NCBI GenBank assembly: GCA_002454505.1
Contig: DKJA01000034.1
Coordinates: 558 to 52,831 of the forward strand
Reading direction: 5' to 3'
DNA: 52,274 nt
Origin: Oxalobacteraceae bacterium UBA6704
GTDB taxonomy: Bacteria > Pseudomonadota > Gammaproteobacteria > Burkholderiales > Burkholderiaceae_D
Within the stretch, counting starts at the first letter, position 1, and each line of letters begins with the position of its first letter. A program made the position numbers and the translations under genes. Of the stretch, positions 9,734 through 18,077 are shown piece by piece. The notes below the pieces were generated by a model, which was not told where the DNA came from, did no database searches, and worked only from the letters and a program-made list of their open reading frames with translations.

Positions 9734-10587
9734 GGCGCACCGCCTTCGATCAGCCGCGCGCTGCCGGACACGCGCACGCCACTTCCCGCGGCCGCACCAG
9801 CTTGCGCGCGCAGGCGGCACGGCACGCCCATGTCCTCGCCCTGCACGATGTCGATGGCGGGTGACGGCCAGCCGATGTCGCGCAGGTAGCCGGCCAGTGC
9901 GGCAGCCGCCGCGCCGGTGGCCGGATCCTCGTAGACGCCGCCCGAGGCAAACGGATTGCGTGCGTGAAAACGTCCGTCGCTCTCGGCGTGGACCAGCACG
10001 ATCGTGGCCCAGCCTTCGCGCCGGCTCAGCGTGCGGCCGGCAGCGAGGTCGTAGCGCATCGCCGCCAGTGCGGCGCGCGTGTTCAGCGCGAGAATGATAT
10101 GGCCCGCGCCGCCATTGGCCAGTGCGGGAGGAATACGGGGATCGAGATCCGCGGCCGTGTAGCCGAACAGCGCCAGCACTTCGTCGACCAGCGCGGCAGG
10201 TGCCGGCACGCTGGACGTCGGCGGCGATTGCAGGCTTGCCGCAATCGCGGTGCCTTCGCGCCTGCCTGTCACGGAGATCGCGGCATGATTGGTCTGCAGC
10301 TTGAACTCGCCGTCGCCGTGCTGCAGTGCCAGCACGGCCCCAAGCGCGATGGTGGCATGGCCGCAGAACGGCACTTCCGCTTCGGGTGCGAAGTAACGCA
10401 CGCGCCATCCATTGCCCTCCGGGGCCGCGAACGCGGTTTCAGAATACCCCACTTCGGCAGCCACCCGCTGCATCGTGGCTTCATCCGGCAACGCCGCACC
10501 GAGCCACACGCCCGCGGGATTGCCGCCGAATTTCTCGTCACCTTCGCCGGCGCAGAACGCCGCCACACGCTTCACATCGTCACTCAT
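9730..10587 (-). CDS. PhzF-family isomerase
   Basis: A 285-residue protein of the PhzF/YddE fold, two diaminopimelate-epimerase-like halves. Recognisable segments are FGGNPAGVWLG (about 20-30), the active-site YSETAF with Glu50, VRYFAPEAEVPFCGHATIALGAV, and the second-half FASGGVYEDPATGAAAAALAGYL. PhzF itself isomerises dihydro-hydroxyanthranilate in phenazine synthesis, but most genomic relatives lie outside phenazine clusters and their substrates are unknown; no other phz gene is seen here. The ATG at 10587 has a consensus AGGAGG 5 bp upstream, so I prefer it over 10629. The stop overlaps the start of the LprI-like gene. Confidence 0.87.
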   Translation of the reverse strand: MSDDVKRVAAFCAGEGDEKFGGNPAGVWLGAALPDEATMQRVAAEVGYSETAFAAPEGNGWRVRYFAPEAEVPFCGHATIALGAVLALQHGDGEFKLQTNHAAISVTGRREGTAIAASLQSPPTSSVPAPAALVDEVLALFGYTAADLDPRIPPALANGGAGHIILALNTRAALAAMRYDLAAGRTLSRREGWATIVLVHAESDGRFHARNPFASGGVYEDPATGAAAAALAGYLRDIGWPSPAIDIVQGEDMGVPCRLRAQAGAAAGSGVRVSGSARLIEGGAP

Positions 10588-10647
10588 GGTTTCCTCCTGG
10601 CCGGCCAGTATAGCCGGGCCGGGAGGCATCGGGCGGCCGGTTGAGCG

Positions 10648-12825
10648 CTAGTTGAAGCTCAACCCTGCGCTGTCCGCGTTGGTGACCTTCTTGCCCTTCA
10701 GGTCGATGGTGAAGTGCCCGGAAGGTTTCGCCGAACCGAGGCCCTTGAAGATCGCGAACACCTGCTTGAACTGGTTCTGGAACGCGATGTGCACGCCGTT
10801 CTGGTCGGACAGCGTGTCGCCCGCCTTCACGATCGCGGCAGGCGATACGGGGAACGCGCCCATCAGCACCTTGTACATCGCCACCCGTTCCGCGCCCATG
10901 TCGCGCAGCGCCAGCTCGCCCGCATACACGGTGCGGTGGAAGTCGCCGTAGAACTCGTAGGCGGTGACTTTCGAGAAATCGGCCAGCTTCAGGTTCGCCG
11001 CGGCGGCCAGCTTGTCGGCCTTGGCGGTGGCGTCGTTCCAGTCGGCCGTCAGCTGGCTCGCTGCCACGCCGTCCGTGCCTGCAGTTCCTTTCGCAGCGCA
11101 CGTTGCGGTGATCGGCACGATGCCCGGCGCATCCTTCAGCTGCGCCAGCGTGACCTTCGTCTGCAACTGCGACAGGATCAGCATCTGGCGCAGGTCCAGG
11201 TTCATCGCCGCTTCCTTCATCTCGCAAGGCCAGTACTCGTCCATGAAGCGCAGCCGCGACAGCTCGCCGAAATAGTAGCGGGTGAATTCGCCGTACGACT
11301 GCGTGTCGAGGATGGCGCGGTTCCACCGCTTGGCCACGTCGGCTGCAGCGGTGCTGCCCTGCAGGTAGTCGTTCTCCACCTGGTAGTGCGCGAACAGCTC
11401 GTTGAAGCGCGCCACCGAGTTCAGGCCCACGGTCTGCACATCGACGGTGTCCTTGTCCTTGTAGGTGACGATCTTGTACGCGGCGCCATACACGGCCAGC
11501 GACGGCGACTGCACGTTGACGAGGAAATTGCCGGCGCTGTCCGTGAAATCGTTGGTGCCGTTGAAGTGCATGTGGCCGCCCACGTGCAGCGGCAGGCCGG
11601 TGGCGGCCAGCGCGGACGTCGTCGCCGCTTCCGGCACGCGCGCCGTCTGGAAGGCACCCGATTTGAATACAGCCTTCATCGCGCCCGTCTGGTTGGCGTA
11701 GAAGTCCATCGTCGGATAGTGCGAGAACGCGATCAGCTGCTTGCCCTGCGCCTTGGCCCGTTCATTGACGGACTTGATCCAGTCCATCAGGTGCATCTTG
11801 TGCGTGAGGACCTTGTTCCAGCCCGCGTTGCCGGCGCCTTCGAAACCTTTGAAGGTCTTTGGATTGGCCGGGTCGAAGTTCGCATTCGGCACGTAGACAT
11901 TGGCGTCGATCGCCAGCAGCCACAGGCCTTTCACGGGTTCGACCAGGTAGCTCGCATCGAGCAGCGTGGTGCACTTGGTGTACGACTTGCCCAGCTTCGT
12001 TTCGCCGGCCGCCTTGTACGCACCGCCCTCGCCTTCCGCGCAGATCTCGTATTCGCGCTGCGCCAGGCCGGCCTGGGCCGCGGCGGTGTCGAAGCTGTAC
12101 TGGCCCGTGTATTTGCTGAACGGCGATTCCCAGTACACGTCCGCCTTGTTCGGCATGAAGCCGTGGTCGGCGAGCTTGGTGACCAGCTTGTCGTAGCCCT
12201 GTTCCATCAGCTCGTCGGTGCAGACGACATCGGCGGCCTTGGCCTTGCAGGCGGCGTTGCCGGTGGCGTAGACCTTCTGCTCCTTGCCGTCCCTGGTCAG
12301 GAAGTCGTTCTTGCCCGCTTCGTTGTCGTCGTACGGTTCGTTCGGATCGTGGTTGCCCGGCGCGATGAAGAAGCGCATGCCCTTGGCCTGGTATTCCTTG
12401 AGGATGTCGGCGATGCCATTGATGTTGATCGGCTGCGCGTCGTCCGAATAGTCGCCCGGCAGCGCCACGTAGCGGATGCCCTTGCCGTAGGCATCGTCCA
12501 GCCCGGCGCGGAAGGCAAAGTAGTTTTCGTTGAACAGGCGGGTGGACGTCAGCTGCGCATACATCGTGCGGACCGTGGCGTTCTTGCCGTCCCTGGTGGG
12601 AATGCCGGCGAACTGGCTGCTCTTGAAGTCGCCGTACACGTTCTCGAAGTGGACGTCCGTCATGAAGGCCACCGGCGGAATCGCCGCCGGCGTTTCAGGC
12701 GTGCTCACTGGCGGCGTTACCGGCGGCGTCGCCGGCGCCGGATCGTCATGGCTGCTGCCGCAGGCGGCCAATAATGCCAATGCCAGTGCGGCACTGCAGG
12801 TCTGGAAAGCGGCGCGTGTCTGCAT
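10648..12825 (-). CDS. lipoprotein metallophosphoesterase (calcineurin-like)
   Basis: A 725-residue exported phosphoesterase. The N-terminus is a lipoprotein signal with lipobox LLAAC followed by a Pro/Thr-rich linker (about 25-50). Dinuclear-metal motifs appear in order: DVHFEN (D-x-H), GDYSDD, GNHDPNEP, a lone His in FSHYPTMD, and GGHMHFNGTND (GHxH). The C-terminal third has no motif I recognise. It probably hydrolyses phosphomonoesters or diesters in the periplasm or at the outer membrane. Two ATGs occur in tandem (12828, 12825); the second has GGAG at better spacing. The region directly before it matches no regulatory pattern I know. Confidence 0.85.
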   Translation of the reverse strand: MQTRAAFQTCSAALALALLAACGSSHDDPAPATPPVTPPVSTPETPAAIPPVAFMTDVHFENVYGDFKSSQFAGIPTRDGKNATVRTMYAQLTSTRLFNENYFAFRAGLDDAYGKGIRYVALPGDYSDDAQPININGIADILKEYQAKGMRFFIAPGNHDPNEPYDDNEAGKNDFLTRDGKEQKVYATGNAACKAKAADVVCTDELMEQGYDKLVTKLADHGFMPNKADVYWESPFSKYTGQYSFDTAAAQAGLAQREYEICAEGEGGAYKAAGETKLGKSYTKCTTLLDASYLVEPVKGLWLLAIDANVYVPNANFDPANPKTFKGFEGAGNAGWNKVLTHKMHLMDWIKSVNERAKAQGKQLIAFSHYPTMDFYANQTGAMKAVFKSGAFQTARVPEAATTSALAATGLPLHVGGHMHFNGTNDFTDSAGNFLVNVQSPSLAVYGAAYKIVTYKDKDTVDVQTVGLNSVARFNELFAHYQVENDYLQGSTAAADVAKRWNRAILDTQSYGEFTRYYFGELSRLRFMDEYWPCEMKEAAMNLDLRQMLILSQLQTKVTLAQLKDAPGIVPITATCAAKGTAGTDGVAASQLTADWNDATAKADKLAAAANLKLADFSKVTAYEFYGDFHRTVYAGELALRDMGAERVAMYKVLMGAFPVSPAAIVKAGDTLSDQNGVHIAFQNQFKQVFAIFKGLGSAKPSGHFTIDLKGKKVTNADSAGLSFN

Positions 12826-12888
12826 CATCACTCCGGTCGATAGGGAAAGGACGACATCGTCCCATGCCAATTTGACCGGTTGATGACT

Positions 12889-14184
12889 TCAAGCCAACAC
12901 CGCGGCCGGCGCGGGCGCCGGATGACGCCGCACCGCCAGCACCAGCAGCGCCGCCACGAGGCAGGCGGCACCGGCCGCGAACAGCGCCGGGTCGTACGTC
13001 ATCATCAGCGTGCGTACACGGCCCGCGCCATAGGCCGCGGTGGCCGCGCCCAGCTGGTGGCCGGCGAAGATCCAGCCGAACACCATGCCGGCGCGCTCCT
13101 TGCCGAACACGGTGCCGACCAGGCGCACGGTGGGCGGCACCGTGGCGATCCAGTCCAGGCCATAGAACAGCGCGAAGATCGACAAGCCGTACAAGGTAAA
13201 ACCGGAGAACGGCAGCCAGAACAGCGCCAGCCCGCGCAGCCCGTAATACCAGAACAGCAGCTTGCGGTTGTCGAAGCGGTCGGATAAATACCCCGAGAGG
13301 ATCGTGCCGACCAGGTCGAAGGCGCCCATCGCCGCCAGCACCGAAGCGGCCGGCACGGCGGACAGGCCGCCGTCGCCGCACAGCGAAATGAAGTGCGTCT
13401 GGATCAGGCCATTGGTGGACAGGCCGCAGATGAAGAAGGTGGCGAACAGGATCCAGAACGTGGCGTTGCCCGAGACTTCACGCAGGATGCGGAATGGCAT
13501 GGCAGCCGACAGTCGCTGGGGCGGCGGCGCGGCGACAATCGGCGTGGCAGGATCGGCGCCGAAGGGACGCAGGCCCACGTCCGCCGGGCGGTTACGCATC
13601 AGCAGGACCACGGCCACGGCCATCACGCCGCAGGCAACCAGCACGGGCAACACCGCCATGCGCCAGCCGTAATGTTCGACGAGCCAGGCGCCGATGGGCA
13701 GGAAGATCAGCTGGCCCGTCGCCGAACTGGCCGTCAGCAGGCCGATGACAAGGCCGCGCCGTGCGTCGAACCAGCGGCTCGACACGACGGCCGACAGCAC
13801 CAGCGCCGTCATGCCGGAACCGAGGCCCACCATCACGCCCCACAGCAGCACGAGGTGCCAGAACTGCGTCATGCCTGTGCCCAGCAACATGCCGCCGGCG
13901 ATCAGCAGCAGCGCCGTCACCATCACATTGCGCAGGCCGAAGCGCTCCATCAGGATCGCCGCGAAAGGCCCCATCAAACCGAACAGCGCGAAGCGGATGG
14001 CCAGTGCGGACGACACCTGGTCCACGCTCCAGCCGAACTCGCGGGACAGCGGCAGCAGCAGCGCGCCCGGCAACCCGAGTGCGGCGGACGACACGAGCGC
14101 CGTCAGGAATGTGACGGCGACGACGACCCAGCCGTAGTGCAGGCCGCGCGCATGCAGGCGGCTGGAAATGAATTGAGCGAGCAT
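12889..14184 (-). CDS. MFS transporter (12 TM)
   Basis: A 431-residue major facilitator protein with about 12 hydrophobic helices and a central hydrophilic loop (around 205-230). The loop after helix 2 reads MERFGLRNVM, a variant of the MFS signature, and helix 4-5 contains GLGSGMTALVLSAVVSSRWFDARRGLVIGL, typical of the monocarboxylate/oxalate-formate-like branch. The substrate cannot be told from sequence. An AT-rich region with an operator-like inverted repeat at 14203-14216 lies just upstream, suggesting control by a small repressor not in this window. GGGGAG precedes the ATG. Confidence 0.85.
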   Translation of the reverse strand: MLAQFISSRLHARGLHYGWVVVAVTFLTALVSSAALGLPGALLLPLSREFGWSVDQVSSALAIRFALFGLMGPFAAILMERFGLRNVMVTALLLIAGGMLLGTGMTQFWHLVLLWGVMVGLGSGMTALVLSAVVSSRWFDARRGLVIGLLTASSATGQLIFLPIGAWLVEHYGWRMAVLPVLVACGVMAVAVVLLMRNRPADVGLRPFGADPATPIVAAPPPQRLSAAMPFRILREVSGNATFWILFATFFICGLSTNGLIQTHFISLCGDGGLSAVPAASVLAAMGAFDLVGTILSGYLSDRFDNRKLLFWYYGLRGLALFWLPFSGFTLYGLSIFALFYGLDWIATVPPTVRLVGTVFGKERAGMVFGWIFAGHQLGAATAAYGAGRVRTLMMTYDPALFAAGAACLVAALLVLAVRRHPAPAPAAVLA

Positions 14185-14202
14185 GGACTCCCCTGCTTAT
14201 AA

Positions 14203-14216
14203 ATTACGATCGTCAT
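14203..14216. promoter_or_regulatory. operator-like inverted repeat upstream of the MFS gene
   Basis: ATTACGA/TCGTCAT matches a perfect 14-bp inverted repeat at all but one position and is set in strongly AT-rich DNA (14198-14228), 19 bp before the start codon. Size and placement fit a TetR- or MarR-type repressor site. No such regulator is adjacent. Confidence 0.45.
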
Positions 14217-14227
14217 AATTATAAACA

Positions 14228-14256
14228 TAAAAAGACCCGCACGTGGCGGGTCTTTG
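14228..14256 (-). terminator. terminator of the BON-domain gene
   Basis: Perfect 10-bp stem AAAGACCCGC/GCGGGTCTTT with loop ACGTG; on the minus strand it is followed by more T residues. It lies 16 bp past the BON gene stop. Confidence 0.85.
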
Positions 14257-14271
14257 CCGGATGCAGCCTGC

Positions 14272-15060
14272 TTATTTTTTCAGCTGGATCGAGCTCTTCA
14301 CGTCGGCCACGCCTTGCACACCGCGCGCCAGTTCGACGGCACGGTCCGCCTCGGTTTTCGACGGCACGAAACCGCTCAGCATGACGACGCCCTGCTGCGT
14401 TTCCACGTGGACGTCCATCGCCTTGACGGTTTTATCCGCCGCCATGTCGGCCTTGACCTTGGCGGTGATCATCGTGTCGGACATTGCCGCTTTCGCGCTG
14501 CCGGTGGCGCCGGCCGTTTTCTCGCGGGCCGACTGGGCCATCTCGGCGGTTTTCTCTTTTGCGTTGGCAGCGGCGGCCGAGGTGCGGTCGCCCATGCGAT
14601 CGGCGGCAGCGGCGGTACGGTCACGCACGTCGGCGGCATTGGTGGCCACGGTGCCGCGGGTGTTATCCATCAGCACGCCGGTTTTTGCCGTCATGTCGGC
14701 TTTCATGGTGCGGGCCTGGGCCTGGCAGGAATCCTTGGCGGCGCCCGACAGGTCGTCGCATTTTTCCTTGGCCAGGTCGTACTGCGCGTCGGCCAGCTTG
14801 CGGTCCGCTTTCTGCAGTTCGGTGCCGGTGTTCTTGTGCTGCGCGACGGCATCGCGTTCAGCGTGGGCACGGGCGACTTTCGCTTCTTCCGTGCAGACGT
14901 CTTCCGCGTTGTCCTTCAGCATGTCGCACTGTTTCTTGGCTGCTTTGTAGGTGGCCTCGGCCTTGTCGTGCGCGGCCTTGTAGGCGGCGTTGTCGACGGA
15001 CTGGGCGGAGGCAAAGCTGGCGCTGATCAAAGCCAGCGTAAGGAAGGCTGCTTTCTTCAT
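14272..15060 (-). CDS. secreted BON-domain protein with long helical region
   Basis: A 262-residue exported protein. The signal peptide MKKAAFLTLALISASFASA is followed by a highly charged Ala/Lys-rich helical region (about 20-190) with five cysteines, reminiscent of coiled-coil or LEA-like stress proteins (repeats such as AADRMGDRTSAAAANAKEK). The C-terminal 65 residues form a BON domain (ITAKVKADMAADKTVKAMDV, then GVVMLSGFVPSKTEADRAVELARGVQGV), as in OsmY, a fold that binds phospholipid or peptidoglycan surfaces. It is probably periplasmic and stress-related. AAAGGGGA precedes the start. It has its own terminator. Confidence 0.85.
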   Translation of the reverse strand: MKKAAFLTLALISASFASAQSVDNAAYKAAHDKAEATYKAAKKQCDMLKDNAEDVCTEEAKVARAHAERDAVAQHKNTGTELQKADRKLADAQYDLAKEKCDDLSGAAKDSCQAQARTMKADMTAKTGVLMDNTRGTVATNAADVRDRTAAAADRMGDRTSAAAANAKEKTAEMAQSAREKTAGATGSAKAAMSDTMITAKVKADMAADKTVKAMDVHVETQQGVVMLSGFVPSKTEADRAVELARGVQGVADVKSSIQLKK

Positions 15061-15154
15061 GACTGGTCCCCTTTAGGTGAGTTGGCAGCATCATTAAACG
15101 CTGCCGGGATCAGATTTTCTGTGCGCGGGCGTACACAGTTCGGGACTTGCCGTT

Positions 15155-15844
15155 CTATTCGTCCCGCAACAAACCATCGCTCCACACCCTGGCCGCCTGG
15201 TCGAACGGCGTGGCGCCGTTGTCGAACACGCGCCCGTTCGCAGCCAGCTTCAGCCATGCGCGGGTGTCGTGCGAGCCATGGCTGGCGGGCTGCGCGTCGC
15301 GCACGCGGTTGATCCAGCTGTGCACGTGGCGGTAGGCATCGGGGTGATTGCGCTGCGTCCACGCCAGCGCCACCAGATCCGAAAAGCCTTCCTCGCGGCG
15401 CGTTTCGCGCATCTGCTTCGACAGGGCCTGCAGCCGCGGATTGCCATCGAGCTTGCCGCCCACTTCCGTGAAGCCGGCCGGCAGCGCGTGCCAGTTGCCC
15501 TGCGCATAGCGCCAGCAGTGGCCCACTTCATGCGCCGTCATCGCTTCGATCAGCACATCGCGTTCGTCATCCGCCACATCCTGCAGCACCGTCTCCGCAT
15601 TGGCATTCCCGCGCATCGACAGCACCAGCTTGCACCGCCCCGCCGCGAAACCCATCGCGAACGGCACATCGTTCGGCCCCGCCTTCGGCTGCACGATGAT
15701 ATCGATCGGCAACTGCAAGGTTTTTGCATAGGCCAGCACGGGCGCAGCGGCGTTGAGCCAGCGGGTTTCGGTAGAGGTGAGCTGGGCGGCGTTGGCGGCA
15801 TTGGCAGCAACGGCAAGCAGTGCGGTGGCAAGGAACTTTGGCAT
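15155..15844 (-). CDS. secreted zinc-metallopeptidase-like protein (HEVGH)
   Basis: A 229-residue protein with a signal peptide (MPKFLATALLAVAANAANAA). HEVGHC at residues 105-110 is a zincin HExxH site, and EEGFSDLVALAW about 50 residues later supplies the glutamate and aspartate expected of a gluzincin. Substrate recognition parts are unfamiliar and I cannot name a MEROPS family. The product is presumably periplasmic. The frame is open to 15889 but the ATG at 15844 starts the signal peptide. Upstream (15845-16161) are family B palindromic repeats. Confidence 0.65.
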   Translation of the reverse strand: MPKFLATALLAVAANAANAAQLTSTETRWLNAAAPVLAYAKTLQLPIDIIVQPKAGPNDVPFAMGFAAGRCKLVLSMRGNANAETVLQDVADDERDVLIEAMTAHEVGHCWRYAQGNWHALPAGFTEVGGKLDGNPRLQALSKQMRETRREEGFSDLVALAWTQRNHPDAYRHVHSWINRVRDAQPASHGSHDTRAWLKLAANGRVFDNGATPFDQAARVWSDGLLRDE

Positions 15845-15971
15845 GAAACACTCCGGACACGAAGGTTCACTATACATGCCAGTCGGCAATTTGTTTCATC
15901 GAAAAGCCGCTGTTACAAAATTTTCCCTTGCGGAAATCGACATCTTTACAGAAAAATTAATTGAAGTTCTA

Positions 15972-16092
15972 TCAGGAAAAATCAGGGACAGACCCTGTTT
16001 TCTGGGAAATTTCCTCAAAAACAGGGTCTGACCCTGTTTTACAGGAAATATTTCTTCAAAAATGGGGTCTGTCCCCATTTTTCGGGAAATGT
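15972..16092. repeat. family B palindromic repeat array, three units
   Basis: Three units of about 40 bp, each with a palindromic core: CAGGGACAGACCCTG (15983-15997), CAGGGTCTGACCCTG (16022-16036) and ATGGGGTCTGTCCCCAT (16062-16078). Cores are flanked by A/T runs and joined by GGAAAT-type linkers. The 15845-16161 gap holds this array, a chemoreceptor-gene terminator and no gene. Confidence 0.88.
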
Positions 16093-16100
16093 TTATGCAA

Positions 16101-16134
16101 AAAAAGGCCGGGCTGCTTGCGCGGCGCCGGCCTA
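16101..16134 (-). terminator. terminator of the chemoreceptor gene
   Basis: On the minus strand an AGGCCGG/CCGGCCT-type stem with a GC-rich interior is followed by seven T residues, 28 bp beyond the chemoreceptor stop. Confidence 0.75.
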
Positions 16135-16161
16135 AGCTACTACAGGGTAAATCGTTGCCGA

Positions 16162-17922
16162 CTAGAATTCTTCCCAGTCGTCGGCGCTGGCGGCCGGCGC
16201 GTTGACGACTTTCTTCGCCGCCGGATGGGGGGCGGTGCCGGCGACGCGGCGACGGGCGGGCGGCTTGGCCACTGGTGACGGGACAGCCACGGCAGCGGGG
16301 ACGGCCACGGCAGCAGGCGCGGCGCGCAGTGTCGGCGTCGCCACCGGTTCGGCATCGCCCAGCTTGAAGACGGCGACCACGCTGGCCAGGTTCGCCGCCT
16401 CGTCCTCCAGCGAGGTTGCCGCAGCGGCGGCCTGCTCGACCAGCGCGGCGTTCTGCTGCACCACCTGGTCCATCTCGGCGATCGCCGAGTTGACCTGCTC
16501 GATGCCGGTCGTCTGCTCCATGCTGGCCGTCGAGATCTCGGCCATGATGTCGGTAACGCGGCGCACGCTGGTGACGATCTCGGCCATCGTCGCACCGGCC
16601 TGGTCCACCAGCATCGCGCCCGCATCCACGCGGTCGACGGAGTCGTCGATCAGCTGCTTGATTTCCTTCGCCGCGCCGGCCGAGCGCTGGGCCAGGTTGC
16701 GCACCTCGGTGGCGACAACGGCGAAACCGCGGCCCTGCTCGCCCGCCCGCGCCGCCTCGACCGCCGCGTTCAGCGCGAGGATGTTGGTCTGGAAGGCGAT
16801 GCTGTCGATGACGCCGATGATGTCCACGATCTTTTTCGACGAGGCATTGATCGCCGCCATCGTCTCGACCACTTCGGCCACCACCGTGCCGCCCTTGGTG
16901 GCCACTTCCGAGGCCGACAGCGCCAGCTGGTTCGCCTGCCGCGCATGATCCGAGTTCTGCTTGACGGTGCCCGTCAGCTCTTCCATCGACGAGGCCGTCT
17001 GCTCGATATTGCCGGCCTGCAGCTCGGTGCGTTGCGACAGGTCCTGGTTGCCCGCCGCGATCTCGCGCGAATTCGTCGCGATCGTCTGTGTACCATGCCG
17101 TACCTGGCTGACGATGTTGACGAGGCTGTCGCGCATGCCGCGCATCGCGAACAGCAGGCTCGAACGGTCGCCCGGCTTCGTTTCGATGTCCACCGCCAGG
17201 TCGCCTGCCGCGATGCTGGCGACGATGGCCGATGCATACTCGGGCTCGCCGCCCAGCTGCTTCAGCAGGCCGCGGCTGATGAACCAGGCGGCGGCGATGC
17301 CGATGCCCAGCGCGATCAGCGTCAGCACCACCATGAACACGAAGAAGCTGCGCGCGACCTGCTTGGCCGAGTCGGCCAGCTCCATGCTCATCTTTTCTTC
17401 CAGGTCGATCATCCGGTTGGTCGCGGCCAGCCACGCGACGAAGGCCGGTGCCGCCTGCTGTTGCAGCAACGCCGTCGCCTCCGGCAGTTGCTCGGCCTGG
17501 CGCAGCTCGATCAGCTTCGCGATCAGCGGCTGGGTCTTCGCTTCGGCCGCCTTGATCGCGGCGATCGCGGATTTTTCGCCGTCGGTGGTGTCCTTGCGGG
17601 AGGCCAGCAACTCATCCAGCGGTCCCGCGGATTTCGCATAAGCGTCGGCCAGCGTGCGGATCTGGTCGATCGCCGGTTTCGCCGCGGCGGCATCGGCCGC
17701 CAGCACCACGTCGCGCACGGCGATGGAACGGTCGTGCACGCTGCCGCGGAAATTGATCGCGTAGCGCTGCTTGACGTTGTTCACGTCGGAAACCTGGGTC
17801 AGGATGGTATCGATGTTCTGCACGCGGCTGATGCCGAGCGCGGTGACGACGAGCAGCAGCAGGAAAACCAGACCGAATCCGAGCGACAGCCGGGTGCTGA
17901 CTTTGGTGCTTTCGATATCCAT
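16162..17922 (-). CDS. methyl-accepting chemotaxis protein
   Basis: A 586-residue inner-membrane chemoreceptor. Helix TM1 (about 12-32), a periplasmic four-helix-bundle domain (about 35-190), TM2 (SFFVFMVVLTLIALGIGIAA, about 193-212), a HAMP linker, then a long cytoplasmic coiled coil. The signalling hairpin is unmistakable (IDSIAFQTNILALNAAVEAA, then RAGEQGRGFAVVATEVRNLA). The C-terminus has an Ala/Pro-rich linker ending in DDWEEF. The last five residues resemble the NWETF-type pentapeptide that tethers CheR/CheB in enterobacterial high-abundance receptors. The ligand is unknown. I chose the ATG at 17922 because it begins right before TM1. No che genes are adjacent. Confidence 0.93.
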   Translation of the reverse strand: MDIESTKVSTRLSLGFGLVFLLLLVVTALGISRVQNIDTILTQVSDVNNVKQRYAINFRGSVHDRSIAVRDVVLAADAAAAKPAIDQIRTLADAYAKSAGPLDELLASRKDTTDGEKSAIAAIKAAEAKTQPLIAKLIELRQAEQLPEATALLQQQAAPAFVAWLAATNRMIDLEEKMSMELADSAKQVARSFFVFMVVLTLIALGIGIAAAWFISRGLLKQLGGEPEYASAIVASIAAGDLAVDIETKPGDRSSLLFAMRGMRDSLVNIVSQVRHGTQTIATNSREIAAGNQDLSQRTELQAGNIEQTASSMEELTGTVKQNSDHARQANQLALSASEVATKGGTVVAEVVETMAAINASSKKIVDIIGVIDSIAFQTNILALNAAVEAARAGEQGRGFAVVATEVRNLAQRSAGAAKEIKQLIDDSVDRVDAGAMLVDQAGATMAEIVTSVRRVTDIMAEISTASMEQTTGIEQVNSAIAEMDQVVQQNAALVEQAAAAATSLEDEAANLASVVAVFKLGDAEPVATPTLRAAPAAVAVPAAVAVPSPVAKPPARRRVAGTAPHPAAKKVVNAPAASADDWEEF

Positions 17923-18038
17923 GAAGTATCCCCGAGGAATTATTGTTTTCAAGAAATGCCGAGACATTACCATGAATTACCGGGGATTGCTGACGAGCAT
18001 TACAGGGGATTTGCGTTGCTGCAACGGGCAGCGGAGAC

Positions 18039-18061
18039 GCCGCCCGGAGAGCCCGGGCGGC
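18039..18061 (-). terminator. hairpin after the M49-like peptidase gene
   Basis: Perfect 9-bp GC stem GCCGCCCGG/CCGGGCGGC with loop AGAGC, 16 bp beyond the peptidase stop. There is no T-run, so it may stabilise the 3' end rather than terminate. Confidence 0.5.
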
Positions 18062-18077
18062 TGTATTGACAACTGTA

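Noticed and set aside
9734..10408. Extension of the LprI-like frame into a 539-residue protein
   Set aside because: The added part overlaps the PhzF-like gene in another frame, is Arg-rich without motifs, and a signal peptide begins at the ATG at 9733.
9730..10587. Phenazine biosynthesis cluster suggested by the PhzF-like gene
   Set aside because: No other phz gene is nearby; stand-alone PhzF-family members are common.
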